DNA of 64,000 nucleotides from Pedobacter ginsenosidimutans (GCF_001442625.1 NZ_LMZQ01000004.1:248001-312000); one strand, 5' to 3'. Positions 52,921 to 63,055 are shown, counted from the stretch's first letter. Notes: generated by a model from the letters alone, not told the origin. Translations and numbers: made by a program.

Positions 52921-54216
52921 TTATTTACTAATCCAAGCTTCAGGATTTAAAGTTCCCTGGCCTCTTCTAATCTGGAATTTTAAAATGGCGTCGTCACCAG
53001 TATTTGCCACAATCCCAATAGCCTGTTTGGTTTCAACCAAATTACCTACACTCACACTAACCGATCTTAAGTTTTGGTACACGGTAAAGTACTCACCGTG
53101 GTTAATTACTACGGCAGTTCTACCCATAATATTTTGCACCATAACAACCTTACCTGCAAATATACTTCTAACAGTTGCCCCATCAGTTGTAGTGATATCT
53201 ACTCCATCATTGGTATAACTTGCCTGGTCTATCTTATGTAAACCAAACCTTTCGGTTATTGTTCCATTTGCTACCGGCCAAGGTAACCTTCCTCTGTTAT
53301 TTTCAAAACCTGCCGATAGTCTGGCTGCCTCAGGTGTTGCAGTAAGCAATTCTCCTGTTGATTTTGCCTTAGCGGTTGGTGTAGCTGGTGCAGTAGGCGC
53401 AGGTCTATTTTCAGCCTTGGCTTTTGCAGCCGCAATCCGTGCTTCTTCAGCCGCTTTTCTTCTTGCCTCTTCTGCGGCCTTCCTTCTCGCTTCTTCAATG
53501 GCCCGCTGAATTGCAGCACTAATGGCCCTGTCTATCTGAGCTTGTTGTTTTTTACGGCTGGTAATATCCTGTTTAAACTGTTTTTCGTCTTTGCTCAGTT
53601 TGTTTAATTCTACTGATTGTTTACTTTTATCTTTACTTAAACGCTCACGTTCTCTTTCCTGTTCCTTCAACAGATCACTTTTTTCCCTGAGTGTTTTATC
53701 CAGGACTTTAATCTTGCCGTTCAGGTCTTGCTGTGTATTTTCAATGTATCCGGCCTGTTTTTTACGGTATTGACTAAACTGCTGTAAATACTTTATTCTT
53801 TTATATGCCTGGTTAAAATCCTTCGCCGCAAAAATGAACATCATTTTATCGTATGAATTTCTGTTGCGCTGTGCAAAACGGATCATCCCCGCATACTCTT
53901 TTTTAAGATCGCCCAACTGACCTTGCAACGTATGTACGGTATTTGTGTTCTGAGAGATTTGGTTATCCAGATTTTTTATTTCAGAGTTGATTGTACCGAT
54001 CTTATCCTGGCGCAACCTTATCTGGGCATTAATGGTATTAATCTGCTGTATAGTAAGCTTTTTACCACTGGCAGTTTTATTCAAATTCTTTTGGAGCTGT
54101 TCAATTTCGCGTTGTATAGCTTCTTTTTTCCTTCTGAGCTGGCTTTCAGTTTGTGCAACCGCCGAAAGGGTTAACACGCTTAAAAAAAGGATAAATAGGA
54201 GTTTTTGTAGCTTCAT
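52921..54216 (-). CDS. EnvC-like murein hydrolase activator with degenerate LytM domain
   Basis: 431 residues. Signal peptide (FILFLSVLTLSAVAQ), then a long coiled coil of about 25-265 (REIEQLQKNLNKTASGKKLT, ending in repeated EEARRKAAEEARRK), an Ala/Pro/Thr linker, and a C-terminal M23/LytM domain. Zinc ligands of active LytM enzymes are missing: HxGxD reads NDGVD, YxHL reads YQNL and HxH is replaced (ILKFQIRR). That is the state of E. coli EnvC, which activates amidases rather than cutting peptidoglycan itself. It lies upstream of the tatA genes and downstream of the DUF4292 gene. Confidence 0.88.
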   Translation of the reverse strand: MKLQKLLFILFLSVLTLSAVAQTESQLRRKKEAIQREIEQLQKNLNKTASGKKLTIQQINTINAQIRLRQDKIGTINSEIKNLDNQISQNTNTVHTLQGQLGDLKKEYAGMIRFAQRNRNSYDKMMFIFAAKDFNQAYKRIKYLQQFSQYRKKQAGYIENTQQDLNGKIKVLDKTLREKSDLLKEQERERERLSKDKSKQSVELNKLSKDEKQFKQDITSRKKQQAQIDRAISAAIQRAIEEARRKAAEEARRKAAEEARIAAAKAKAENRPAPTAPATPTAKAKSTGELLTATPEAARLSAGFENNRGRLPWPVANGTITERFGLHKIDQASYTNDGVDITTTDGATVRSIFAGKVVMVQNIMGRTAVVINHGEYFTVYQNLRSVSVSVGNLVETKQAIGIVANTGDDAILKFQIRRGQGTLNPEAWISK

Positions 54217-54326
54217 TAAGCCAAAAGTATAAAAATTTTGTAGTAAAAAATATTAAAATCGAGATACTAAAGTCATAATTGCTTATTACAGAACTGTCTT
54301 CACTCAATCTTCATACATAACAAAGA

Positions 54327-54367
54327 TTGCCAGAGCAGCTGTACTAATGCAGTACCTAACCTGGCAA
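54327..54367. other. nested hairpin in the gap between the DUF4292 and envC-like genes
   Basis: TTGCCAG (54327-54333) and CTGGCAA (54361-54367) enclose GTACT (54341-54345) and AGTAC (54351-54355). No strong T run follows on the minus strand, so it may be an mRNA processing or partial terminator structure. Confidence 0.4.
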
Positions 54368-54402
54368 ATCATTGATAGAATATTTGAATGTAGTTTTTAA
54401 GC

Positions 54403-55194
54403 CTACTTTACAACCGTAAATCTCTTTGGTACATTAAACGGAAAATCGACCGGAACATTCCCATCAATTTTCACAAACTGTAGGTCGATGTTTATCCGCT
54501 TTGCTTTAGATAGTGTTTTGATCTGCAATGCGCTAGGAAATAATGACTCGTTTAATTTTTGATAGTCGGTATAGGTAACTTTTAAAGCCTGACCATTTTT
54601 AGCGTCATTTAAATTGGTTTCAGATACTTTGAACAACGTGTTAAAAAGCAGTTTGTAATCTAACTCCGATTTGCTTCCAGAAACCACCCAAACACCATTT
54701 TCCTGTTTAACATCTGATTCTGCTGTTAAAAACTCACCCATGGCATTGCCCGTTAAAATGGATTGTAAGGTGTTAAAGTTAACCTGTTTGTTGGTGAAAT
54801 TGTAAATATAACTAAATGGTTTTTTTAGGTATTCGCTTTTCATCCGGTTCATGATTTTGATGCTATCAGGCGTAATCAAAGCCCTTGCCACCTCTGCCAT
54901 TCCACCTAAGGCCGTAATGCTTACCCAAATGGTTTCCTTGTCTTTCATTTTGAAATTCATGGTTACATCGTTTGCATCACCGGCAATATCTAAAGTTGCT
55001 TTTGCTTTTAAAGAAAGTGTATTAAATTTAAGTTGTTTGCTATTTAGTAGTGTTAAGGCTTCTGCCTTCGAATTATCAGTTTTGGTTTCTGCTTTGGTAG
55101 GAGGGGCCACTACAATTTCTTTTTTAGGTTTACATGCCGAAACAAAAATTACAGCTCCTAATAGGAATGCGCTATTTAAAATACTTCTTTTCAT
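54403..55194 (-). CDS. DUF4292 family lipoprotein
   Basis: 263 residues. Lipobox FVSAC (Cys21) after MKRSILNSAFLLGAVIFVSA. The beta-rich body (FNTLSLKAKATLDIAGDAND, WVSITALGGMAEVARALITP, IMNRMKSEYLKKPFSYIYNF) follows the DUF4292 pattern, a LolA/LolB-like fold family common in Bacteroidota. It overlaps the TPR gene by 23 nt. Role unknown; envelope biogenesis is inferred from context. Confidence 0.85.
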   Translation of the reverse strand: MKRSILNSAFLLGAVIFVSACKPKKEIVVAPPTKAETKTDNSKAEALTLLNSKQLKFNTLSLKAKATLDIAGDANDVTMNFKMKDKETIWVSITALGGMAEVARALITPDSIKIMNRMKSEYLKKPFSYIYNFTNKQVNFNTLQSILTGNAMGEFLTAESDVKQENGVWVVSGSKSELDYKLLFNTLFKVSETNLNDAKNGQALKVTYTDYQKLNESLFPSALQIKTLSKAKRINIDLQFVKIDGNVPVDFPFNVPKRFTVVK

Positions 55195-56869
55195 TTATTT
55201 TTTTAATTAATACTTCTGATCCGTTTCCGGCCTCTTTTGCTTTTTGCCATTGGATTAATGCAGCATCCTTTTCACCTTTCATAAAAAGTATATCGCCATA
55301 TCGCTCCAAGTAAACACCGTTTTTACTGCTATTGTTTTGCAAAGCCTTTTCGATCCACGTTTTCGCCAGATCGTATTTTTGCTGTTTAAACAGAATAAAG
55401 GCGTAGGTATCTACAATTGAGGGATTATTAGGCATAGCATTGGCCGCTGTTTCTGCATATTTCGCTGCCTTGGTTAAGTCGTCATTTCTTAATGCCAAAT
55501 AGTAGGCATAATTATTCATGATGAGATAATTATCGGGCTCTATCGAAATGGCTTTTTCGAAAGCTGTTTTAGCTAAGGCAAAATTATTCTGGTTGATGTA
55601 GATATCGCCCTGTAGTGCATAAATCTGCGCCTGCAGGCTTTTATTCTCCACATCCAGCTGTAACGAGGTTTTTAAATTGCTTTGAGCGGGCTCGTATTTA
55701 CCCGTTTTAAACAGGGCATAAGCCATATAATAATATAAGCTGGCCTGATTGGGATAAATACTTAAAGCCTCATCGCCAACCTTTATGGCTTCCTCATAGT
55801 GTCCAAGCAGTGTTTGGATATTAATTACCTGTTCCCAAACCACATAAACCTGTTCGTTAAGTTTTAAAGCAGCCTGATATTGGGCCAATGCATCTTTTAA
55901 GTTGTTCTGTTGATAAAGTACATCGCCATAAAGTGCCAATGCTTTTGCATCGGCCGGATTTTTTTCTGCAACCAGTTTACTTAGTTCAGTTACATTTTTG
56001 GCAACAATGGGTTGGTTAAGTTTCGGAAAAAGTGCAGCAATAATCTTCACCTTTTCAGTAAGTGGCATTTCATTGCTTTCGAAAGCCAATTTTAAGGAAG
56101 AAAATGCAGCTTCGTCATTTTTCTGCTTGCGGTAAATATCGGCTAAAGCCAGGTTTACCTCAAAATTACTGGGTTCCAGCTGCTGGGCTTTGGTTAATAC
56201 CTTTAATGCTTCCGGATCATTTCCCTTCTGCAAAAGCAAACCTGCAGCATATAAATAGTTCTTTACATCAGCCTGATTGCCTTCCAGTAATTTAACAATA
56301 TCACTTTCAGTGGCATTGCCGTTAGATTGCAGGCGCTTCCTTGCATTTACCAGATCTCTTGATTCGCCAAACTTAACCTGAATTTCATCATAGGTCTTTT
56401 TTGCGGCGTCTAACTGATTGCCTAAGAACTGCGCATTGGCTTTATCAAAATAATAGGCATCATTTTCAGGATCTAGGCGGATCAACTGATTAAAAACCTC
56501 AATTAGTTCGGGCATTTTATTGGTGCGCTTGTACACCTCACCGAGTAAGCGCCAGTACCATAAATTGCCATGGTTTAATTTAATTGCCTGTTTTATGTTC
56601 TGTTCGGCTTCAGGGAGTTTATCTAAACGCAGGTTTGCATTGGCCAGCTCGAAATAGGCCGCGTGGTTATTTGGATCCAAACCAACAATTTTATTGAAAT
56701 TGGTAGAGGCAACAACATAATTTTCAGACATTTTCTCCCGTAAGCCCGCAAAAAACAATTGTTTTACCATATTGCTATCGCGATTGGTACTTGGCGCAAC
56801 CGTTCCCTGCCCAAAAGCCTGGAAGCTCACTAAAGTGGCTCCAACAAGAAAATGTACTTTGTATTTCAT
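55172..56869 (-). CDS. tetratricopeptide repeat protein, exported
   Basis: 565 residues from the ATG at 56869 (an in-frame ATG at 56881 is possible but less typical before the signal peptide VHFLVGATLVSFQAFGQ). Many TPR units are visible, for example VGLDPNNHAAYFELANANLR, IRLDPENDAYYFDKANAQFL, QLEPSNFEVNLALADIYRKQ and ISIEPDNYLIMNNYAYYLAL. TPR scaffolds bind partner proteins. Its 23-nt overlap with the DUF4292 lipoprotein suggests the two act together at the envelope. Confidence 0.9.
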   Translation of the reverse strand: MKYKVHFLVGATLVSFQAFGQGTVAPSTNRDSNMVKQLFFAGLREKMSENYVVASTNFNKIVGLDPNNHAAYFELANANLRLDKLPEAEQNIKQAIKLNHGNLWYWRLLGEVYKRTNKMPELIEVFNQLIRLDPENDAYYFDKANAQFLGNQLDAAKKTYDEIQVKFGESRDLVNARKRLQSNGNATESDIVKLLEGNQADVKNYLYAAGLLLQKGNDPEALKVLTKAQQLEPSNFEVNLALADIYRKQKNDEAAFSSLKLAFESNEMPLTEKVKIIAALFPKLNQPIVAKNVTELSKLVAEKNPADAKALALYGDVLYQQNNLKDALAQYQAALKLNEQVYVVWEQVINIQTLLGHYEEAIKVGDEALSIYPNQASLYYYMAYALFKTGKYEPAQSNLKTSLQLDVENKSLQAQIYALQGDIYINQNNFALAKTAFEKAISIEPDNYLIMNNYAYYLALRNDDLTKAAKYAETAANAMPNNPSIVDTYAFILFKQQKYDLAKTWIEKALQNNSSKNGVYLERYGDILFMKGEKDAALIQWQKAKEAGNGSEVLIKKINEKKYFK

Positions 56870-56927
56870 GTTATTTATCAATCCAAAATTTACTCCAGCC
56901 TTAGGACTTCTGACTCAGGACTGTGGA

Positions 56928-57359
56928 CTATTTCCCCGTATGTCCATAGCCGCCTTCGCCGCGTGCAGTTTCCCCTAATTGTTCAACGGTTTGCCAGCTA
57001 ACAGTTTCGTGTTTTGCGACAACCATTTGTGCAATTCTATCGCCATTAACGATTTTAAAATCCGTATCTGATAAATTTACCAATAAAACTTTTATTTCAC
57101 CACGGTAATCGGCGTCAATTGTACCAGGAGCATTTACGATGCTAATGCCATGCTTATAGGCCAAGCCGCTTCTGGGTCTGATCTGCGCTTCGTAACCAAT
57201 CGGCAATTCAATAAACAAACCCGTTGGCACCAATAAGCGCTGCAAAGGTTTTAGTATGACTTCTTCTGTCAAAGATGCCCTGAGGTCCATACCTGCTGCA
57301 TGGGCAGTTTCGTACTGTGGAAGTGGGTGCTCGGATGTATTGATAATATTTATTTTCAT
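56928..57359 (-). CDS. dut: dUTP diphosphatase
   Basis: 143 residues with the five dUTPase motifs: [52 protein letters not shown] and the P-loop-like [12 protein letters not shown] at the C-terminus. It hydrolyses dUTP to dUMP as a trimer, limiting uracil in DNA. Just upstream of the TPR gene, separated by 58 nt. Confidence 0.96.
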   Translation of the reverse strand: MKINIINTSEHPLPQYETAHAAGMDLRASLTEEVILKPLQRLLVPTGLFIELPIGYEAQIRPRSGLAYKHGISIVNAPGTIDADYRGEIKVLLVNLSDTDFKIVNGDRIAQMVVAKHETVSWQTVEQLGETARGEGGYGHTGK

Positions 57360-57453
57360 TTTTTTATTGTTGGGTACTTTAGGTTAATGGTTTATAGATC
57401 ATGGTTTGATGGCCATTGACCATTAACTATGAACCTAATACAAAAGTCTCTAA

Positions 57454-58938
57454 CTAACCTCTTTTTAATATTTTCATTAAATCATTCTTTTCAAAATAGG
57501 CAATACCCGCAACAAAAGCGATCAACATGGCATTGCCGATATAAATGTTCCGGTTAAAGATAAAAAATGAAGAGAATACAATTACTGTTGAAATAATTAA
57601 ATAAGCTGAAATCTTTTTGAGGTTATAAGGGATGGGATAATATTTCTGTCCGAGTACATAAGATAAAACCATCATCACAAAATAAGCCAGCATACTTACC
57701 CAGGCAGAACCCATATAGCTAAAGCGTGGGATTAAAACCACATTGAGTACAATCGTAATTATAGCTCCGGCAACAGAAATATAGAGTCCGAAACGGGTCT
57801 GATCAGATAGCCGGTACCAGATAGACAGGTTCATATAAACACCCAGGCACACATAGCCTAACAATAAATAAGGAACTGCTGGTAAACCTACCCAATACTC
57901 TTGTTTGCGGATGAAAAATTTTAGCAGTTCGATATTGGCAATAATGGCAATAAAAAGAACAGATAGAGCAATTACGAAATATTTCAAAATTGTAGCATAG
58001 GTATCCCTTGCATTTTTCTCTTTTGCATGGCTAAAGAAAAACGGTTCGGCACCCAGCCTGAAAGCAGTGATAAAAATACTTAAGAAAATTGCTATTTTAC
58101 ATACTGCACCATAAATCCCAACCTCTCCATCGGCAATTTCGGGTGGCAATAGTTTTTGAAGTACTATTTTATCCAGGTTCTCATTTACGATGAAAGACAG
58201 ATTCGCTACTAAAATTGGCCAGCTGTAAGAAAACATATTGCCAAAAAGCTTACTGTCAAAACGCAATTGCAACTTCATAAATTCAGGCAGCAAATAAATC
58301 AGGGTAACAACAGAGGCAATAAGGTTAGCTACAAAAACATAACCGATCCATTGATGTCTATACCATGACGCAAACCATTCTGAACCTATCCAATTGTGTT
58401 TTATGATCGCGGGAATTAGGTAAATGAATATAAGATTAAAGCCAACAAAGCAACCGATATTTAAAAATTTAGCAACACTATATTTAAATGGCCGACCATC
58501 GGCCCTCAATTTGGCAAATGGAATTACACAAATAGCATCCACAAAAAGTATCCACAAAAAGAAACTTACATATTGTTTATAATCTGCTATTTCGGAGGTT
58601 TTCGTCGCTAAATAGCCCGCAATTGAAGAGGAAAAAACTAAACCTGTAATTAAGAAAAGTGATGAAATGAAAGCAATGCACAGAAATGAATTATTATACA
58701 CCTGTTGCTTTTTGTCATCAAATTTATTTAAATACCTAAAATAGGTACTTTCCATCCCAAAGGCTAAAACTGCATTAATCAACGATGCATTGGCATACAT
58801 ATTTGTGAAAATGCCATAAACACCTTTTTGGTAAACACCCGTGTAGATAGGTGTGAGGATAAAATTGAACAACCTGGAAAAAACGGTACTGATACCATAA
58901 ACCATGGTTTGCCCAAGAAACTTTTTATATACAGACAT
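57454..58938 (-). CDS. oligosaccharide flippase / polysaccharide biosynthesis membrane protein
   Basis: 494 residues, about 14 hydrophobic helices. The N-terminus (GISTVFSRLFNFILTPIYTG, AFGMESTYFRYLNKFDDKKQ) resembles Wzx/MATE-MurJ superfamily flippases of Bacteroidota. It should move lipid-linked saccharides across the inner membrane; which polymer is unknown since no glycosyltransferases are adjacent. Confidence 0.85.
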   Translation of the reverse strand: MSVYKKFLGQTMVYGISTVFSRLFNFILTPIYTGVYQKGVYGIFTNMYANASLINAVLAFGMESTYFRYLNKFDDKKQQVYNNSFLCIAFISSLFLITGLVFSSSIAGYLATKTSEIADYKQYVSFFLWILFVDAICVIPFAKLRADGRPFKYSVAKFLNIGCFVGFNLIFIYLIPAIIKHNWIGSEWFASWYRHQWIGYVFVANLIASVVTLIYLLPEFMKLQLRFDSKLFGNMFSYSWPILVANLSFIVNENLDKIVLQKLLPPEIADGEVGIYGAVCKIAIFLSIFITAFRLGAEPFFFSHAKEKNARDTYATILKYFVIALSVLFIAIIANIELLKFFIRKQEYWVGLPAVPYLLLGYVCLGVYMNLSIWYRLSDQTRFGLYISVAGAIITIVLNVVLIPRFSYMGSAWVSMLAYFVMMVLSYVLGQKYYPIPYNLKKISAYLIISTVIVFSSFFIFNRNIYIGNAMLIAFVAGIAYFEKNDLMKILKRG

Positions 58939-59014
58939 TTGTTAGTATCAAGATAAAAGTATCAGGTATCAAGATTTTCAGCTGACTAATATCAGTCTTG
59001 ATACGGAATACTTA

Positions 59015-59287
59015 TTATTTTCGTAAGATTTCAAAATTACGATAGTTTTTTACTTCACCATCGCTTACCGCCACATTTTCTACACGCGAGCGATCGGGCC
59101 CTTCGTGGCACCAGTTTACAAATTCTTCCAGAAAAACATTTTCGCCTTCCGCTTCGATATAAACCGATCCGTCTTTTTCGTTCCTTACAAAACCCGTTAC
59201 CATCATTTGGTTGGCAATAATTTTTGTAGTTTCCCTAAAACCAACGCCCTGTACTTTACCTGTTATAATTATATTAAGATGCTTCAT
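59015..59287 (-). CDS. acylphosphatase
   Basis: 90 residues. [20 protein letters not shown] and [20 protein letters not shown] contain the catalytic Arg (GVGFR) and the Asn (GFVRN) of acylphosphatases. Hydrolyses carboxyl-phosphate bonds such as acetyl- or carbamoyl-phosphate. Cytoplasmic. Confidence 0.93.
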   Translation of the reverse strand: MKHLNIIITGKVQGVGFRETTKIIANQMMVTGFVRNEKDGSVYIEAEGENVFLEEFVNWCHEGPDRSRVENVAVSDGEVKNYRNFEILRK

Positions 59288-59321
59288 TTATTGTTGTAAA
59301 ATTGAAATGGTTCTAATCTTG

Positions 59322-59329
59322 CAAAGTTA
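59322..59329 (-). promoter_or_regulatory. -7 promoter element of the acylphosphatase gene
   Basis: TAACTTTG on the minus strand, exact TAnnTTTG, 34 nt before the ATG at 59287. Confidence 0.45.
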
Positions 59330-59354
59330 GTAAAGCAATTTTGTATCCCTATGT

Positions 59355-60311
59355 TTATAAGTCCAATTCGCTTTGTAAACTGTTAAATCTCTGTAGTTCT
59401 GACCTAAAACCTGACCATATTTCTTCCAGGATTTCTTTTGCCGGTTTAGTTTCATCCAGCATAGCTGAAACCTGACCGATTTCGAGTTCTCCATTTTCCA
59501 TGTCGCCCTCAAACATTCCGGCTTTTGCCCTTGCTCTGCCCAAAAGCTCCATTAAGCGGCCTCGATCTGCTCCTTCAGCTTCTGCTACTGATATCGCGTC
59601 AGCAAATTCATTTTTCAGCAACCGCACCGGAACCAGTTTTTTCATGGCAAGCTTAGTATCGCCTTCAGCAGCAGCAATAATTTTATCTTTAAATGCCGGA
59701 TGAGCAGATGATTCTTCGGCAACAGCAAAGGCCGAACCGATTTGAACGGCATCAGCACCTAAGGCAAATGCCGCGAGCATGGCTTTACCACTTCCAATAC
59801 CGCCAGCAGCAATGACTGGAATTTTAACAGCATCCCTTATCATCGGGATTAAACACATGGTAGTGGTTTCTTCTCTCCCGTTATGTCCACCCGCTTCAAA
59901 GCCTTCAGCAACAATGGCATCAACGCCTGCTTCTTGTGCCTTTATGGCAAATTTTGTATTCGCAATTACATGAACAACGGTAACACCCTTTTCTTTTAAG
60001 AAACTAGTCCACGTGGCAGGATTACCAGCAGAAGAAAATACAATTTTTACGTTTTCTTCAATTACCACATCTATAATTTCCTGAATATTAGGATAGAGCA
60101 ATGGAATATTAACACCAAAGGGCAGATGAGTTGCTAATTTGCACTTTTGAATATGTGTTCTTAAAACATCAGGATACATTGAACCGGCTCCAATAATGCC
60201 AAGACCTCCTGCATTAGATACCGCCGATGCCAATCTCCACCCACTGCACCAAACCATCCCGGCCTGAATAATAGGGTATTTAATATTGAAAAGTTTACAG
60301 ATTGGGTTCAT
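59355..60311 (-). CDS. nitronate monooxygenase / FabK-like FMN oxidoreductase
   Basis: 318 residues of TIM-barrel type. PIIQAGMVWCSGWRLASAVS, GGLGIIGAGSM, FGVNIPLLYPN, VDAIVAEGFEAGGHNGREET and IPVIAAGGIGSGKAMLAAFA, then LGADAVQIGSAFAVAEES, match the NMO/FabK superfamily. The segment EGFEAGGHNG contains the conserved His. Either nitronate oxidation or enoyl-ACP reduction is possible; the two cannot be separated here. Confidence 0.85.
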   Translation of the reverse strand: MNPICKLFNIKYPIIQAGMVWCSGWRLASAVSNAGGLGIIGAGSMYPDVLRTHIQKCKLATHLPFGVNIPLLYPNIQEIIDVVIEENVKIVFSSAGNPATWTSFLKEKGVTVVHVIANTKFAIKAQEAGVDAIVAEGFEAGGHNGREETTTMCLIPMIRDAVKIPVIAAGGIGSGKAMLAAFALGADAVQIGSAFAVAEESSAHPAFKDKIIAAAEGDTKLAMKKLVPVRLLKNEFADAISVAEAEGADRGRLMELLGRARAKAGMFEGDMENGELEIGQVSAMLDETKPAKEILEEIWSGFRSELQRFNSLQSELDL

Positions 60312-60513
60312 CGAAGATATTTATTTTATAAAATGAGTGACAAATTAGGAAATATCTGCTATTCCGAGAATATCCTGTACAATTCTAAAGCACTTTAACC
60401 TTAAAATATCACATTTTTAATATAAAAAAGCTAAATGGCCTTAAAATTTATCACGAGATTATATCATTTTTTAAGGTGGATAAAAGAAATAACCTATGTT
60501 ATATCCAGATCTA

Positions 60514-61680
60514 TTAAATCAACCGCTTTACTTGGTCACTTTCAATCTTAAAATCAACGGATAGCTGGATTAGATTCAATCCTGGCTTTTTACCAACCGC
60601 TATTGTTCCGATTTGTTGATCAAGCTCCAAAAATTCGGCTCCATTTATAGTTGCCCAGCTCAAAAGTTTTTCAAAAGTAACCTGTTTGTATTTCTGCAAG
60701 GTGATCATTTCTGATAGGATATTAAGCTGCTGGTTGCTCGCCAAGCTATCCGTTCCCAAGGTAATCTTTACATTTTCTTCAATCAACAGGTCAACATCGG
60801 GTAAAGCATTCTCGATATATAAATTGGCCTGTGGGCAAAGGCACCAATATAAATTATTGTTGTTTTGTTTTGCAAAGGCAATATCGGCCTTACTCGAAAC
60901 AGTGTTATGCACCAACAGAGTTTTCTGCTCCTTAATATAGGGTAGCCAGGTTTGTAAAGATGTTTTTTTTGTTGGCTTGAAGAAAGAAATATCCAGGCCT
61001 AAAAATTGGTATAAATCAAGAAATCCTCCCGATTTATTTTCGAAGAAAGCATTTTCATCGTCGGTTTCCTGGTTATGAATACTAATAAAGGCATTATCAT
61101 TTTCGGCTTCCGCTTTTATTAATCCAAATAATTCAGGAGATACAGAATACGGTGCATGTGGTACAATTGAGGTGGGCAAAGATCCAAAAGCTTGCTTAAT
61201 TTCCATTACATAGTCCATTATCACATTTGCCCGTTCGGGATTAAAACCCATGGCTTCGATAAAAGTATGGTAGTATACTTTGCTATGCTGTTTTACTTCT
61301 TTTGATGAAATTTGGTTGGAAATGTCTCCAACCGCTACAATCCCGTTTTCGAACATTTTCTGATCAGCAGCATACATAGCCGTTTTAATCTCTTCTATAT
61401 TGCCCTGCCTGCTTTTAATAATACTTTGTACAAATTCTACCAAACCCGTTTGCTCGGGAATTTGCCCCAATAGGTGCGATAATTCTAAATGGCAGTGGGT
61501 ATTGATAAAACCCGGAACGATTGATCCTTTATGTTTTGTAATCGCTAAACCAAGGCTCGTGGCCTCTTCCTGGGTTAACACTTCTTCAATTTCGCTATCT
61601 GGATTTACAGCTACCACTCCGTTTTTAATCGGCGGTGATGAAACAGGAAATATCCAATCGGCTGAAAAGTATCTTAACAT
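60514..61680 (-). CDS. amidohydrolase (TRZ/ATZ-type deaminase family)
   Basis: 388 residues. The metal site is complete: FINTHCHLELSHLLG (HxH), PHAPYSVSPELF, SIHNQETDDEN and TLGTDSLASNQQLNILSEM (Asp). The arrangement matches cytosine-deaminase/chlorohydrolase-like enzymes, including aminodeoxyfutalosine deaminase, but context does not settle the substrate. IGTIAVGKKPGLNLIQL near the C-terminus is the usual composite-domain ending. Confidence 0.85.
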   Translation of the reverse strand: MLRYFSADWIFPVSSPPIKNGVVAVNPDSEIEEVLTQEEATSLGLAITKHKGSIVPGFINTHCHLELSHLLGQIPEQTGLVEFVQSIIKSRQGNIEEIKTAMYAADQKMFENGIVAVGDISNQISSKEVKQHSKVYYHTFIEAMGFNPERANVIMDYVMEIKQAFGSLPTSIVPHAPYSVSPELFGLIKAEAENDNAFISIHNQETDDENAFFENKSGGFLDLYQFLGLDISFFKPTKKTSLQTWLPYIKEQKTLLVHNTVSSKADIAFAKQNNNNLYWCLCPQANLYIENALPDVDLLIEENVKITLGTDSLASNQQLNILSEMITLQKYKQVTFEKLLSWATINGAEFLELDQQIGTIAVGKKPGLNLIQLSVDFKIESDQVKRLI

Positions 61681-61799
61681 ATCGCAAATTAGCGGAATAA
61701 CCGGAGCAAATAAAATATTTTTATATGCCTGACCTATTTTGATGATAAAATGATTTTTGAAATTAGTCTTCTAAGAATTAGAAAACAGGAAAGAAAAAG

Positions 61800-61872
<73 letters not shown>

Positions 61873-62349
61873 TTTCAATCGGGCTGCAATGATAGAAAAA
61901 AATCTTCTTTTTTTAAAATTGAAAATTAATTTTTTGAATTTCTTTTTTGAGTTTCCCGAAATCTATCTTTTAGTAGTCGTCACCCTGTACCGAAGCTTCG
62001 GGATCAGGTTCCATTTCGCTGGAAAGATGCTGACCACCTAGTAGCTACAAGGCAATTAAAAATACTACTTCTACTTGTAAAACAAGTTCAGCATGACGAT
62101 AAGTATAGTAAGGAGTTAGTTTTAGTATGTTTTAACAGGTTTATACATGCCACTCGGTTTATAAGCGCCAACAAATATCTGTAAAACTTGTAGTCATTCG
62201 CCACAAAGTGTGGAGAAGCTCTACAATGCCAAAATTCTGGCACACACATAAACACCTAAAAAACAGTCAATTAAATAAAATCAATGGTTTGGCATCATTG
62301 TGAAACATTAGCAAGTATTGTTACACAAATTAAATTTTAAATATATACT
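61873..62349. repeat. spacer with dispersed repeat; upstream region of the tandem secreted genes
   Basis: 61978-62104 has the repeat words 'cgtcaccctg..gaagcttcgggatcagg', 'aaagatgctgacc' and 'gttcagcatgacgata', a larger relative of the elements at 13341 and 16289. The remaining part up to 62349 is AT-rich and presumably holds the promoter of the 62350 gene. A TTTGG at about 62289 and TATTGTTA at about 62317 are a weak candidate. Confidence 0.4.
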
Positions 62350-62664
62350 ATGAAAAAGTTCGTTTTAGCAGCAACAGTATTAGCATTAGCAGGATTCTCA
62401 GCAGTACAGGCAAGTGAAGTAAATACAATCAAAAATGCTGCGATTGTTGCAGTTCAAGATAGCGCAGTGAAAACTCCAGTTAAATTGGAAGAACTTCCTG
62501 AGCCAGTAACAACAGCATTAAAATCTGATGCTTACAAAGGATGGACCGCTACTGAAGCTTGGTCGGTGAAAGAAGGTACTAAAGAATATTATTTAATCAA
62601 CATTAAAAAAGAAGCAGAAACTGGTTCGGTTAAAATTGATAAAGACGGTAAACCAGTTCAATAA
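62350..62664 (+). CDS. small secreted protein, tandem copy 1
   Basis: 104 residues. Signal peptide (FVLAATVLALAGFSAVQA) predicts a mature protein of about 83 residues beginning SEVNTIKNAAIVAVQDSAVK. The core (PVTTALKSDAYKGWTATEAW, KEYYLINIKKEAETGSVKID) looks like one PepSY-like module (the beta-lactamase-inhibitor-like fold found in small periplasmic proteins of Bacteroidota). No catalytic residues or cysteines. Copy 1 differs from copy 3 mainly in ELPEP and INIKK. Confidence 0.8.
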   Translation: MKKFVLAATVLALAGFSAVQASEVNTIKNAAIVAVQDSAVKTPVKLEELPEPVTTALKSDAYKGWTATEAWSVKEGTKEYYLINIKKEAETGSVKIDKDGKPVQ

Positions 62665-62743
62665 ATAAGATCGGTTAGCGCTCCATAATTAACGAGTATT
62701 TAACGTAACACGAGTTACAAAACCATATTTAAAACACAATATC

Positions 62744-63055
62744 ATGAAAAAGATCATTTTAGCCGCTACTTTAGCATTCGCAGGATTCACAGCAGTTCAA
62801 GCAAGTGAAGTTAATACAATCAAAAATGCTGCAATTGTTGCAGTTCAAGATAGTGCCGTAAAAACTCCAGTTAAATTGGAAGAACTTCCTGCACCAGTAA
62901 CCACCGCATTAAAATCGGATGCATACAAAGGTTGGACCGCTACTGAAGCTTTCTCTGTTAAAGAAGGTACGAAAGAATATTATTTAATTAATGTTAAAAA
63001 AGAAGCAGAAACCGGTTCAGTTAAAATCGACAAAGACGGTAAGCCAGTACAATAA
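62744..63055 (+). CDS. small secreted protein, tandem copy 2
   Basis: 103 residues. The mature part differs from copies 1 and 3 by only one to three residues (AFSVK instead of AWSVK), while the signal peptide (IILAATLAFAGFTAVQA) and many third codon positions have drifted. It starts 79 nt after copy 1. No terminator separates them, so the three genes probably form an operon ending at 63493-63522. PepSY-like fold by resemblance only. Confidence 0.8.
   Translation: MKKIILAATLAFAGFTAVQASEVNTIKNAAIVAVQDSAVKTPVKLEELPAPVTTALKSDAYKGWTATEAFSVKEGTKEYYLINVKKEAETGSVKIDKDGKPVQ

Noticed and set aside
52921..54216. Frameshift or sequencing error as the cause of lost zinc ligands
   Set aside because: The reading frame is continuous and the surrounding LytM residues are well kept, so the substitutions look genuine.
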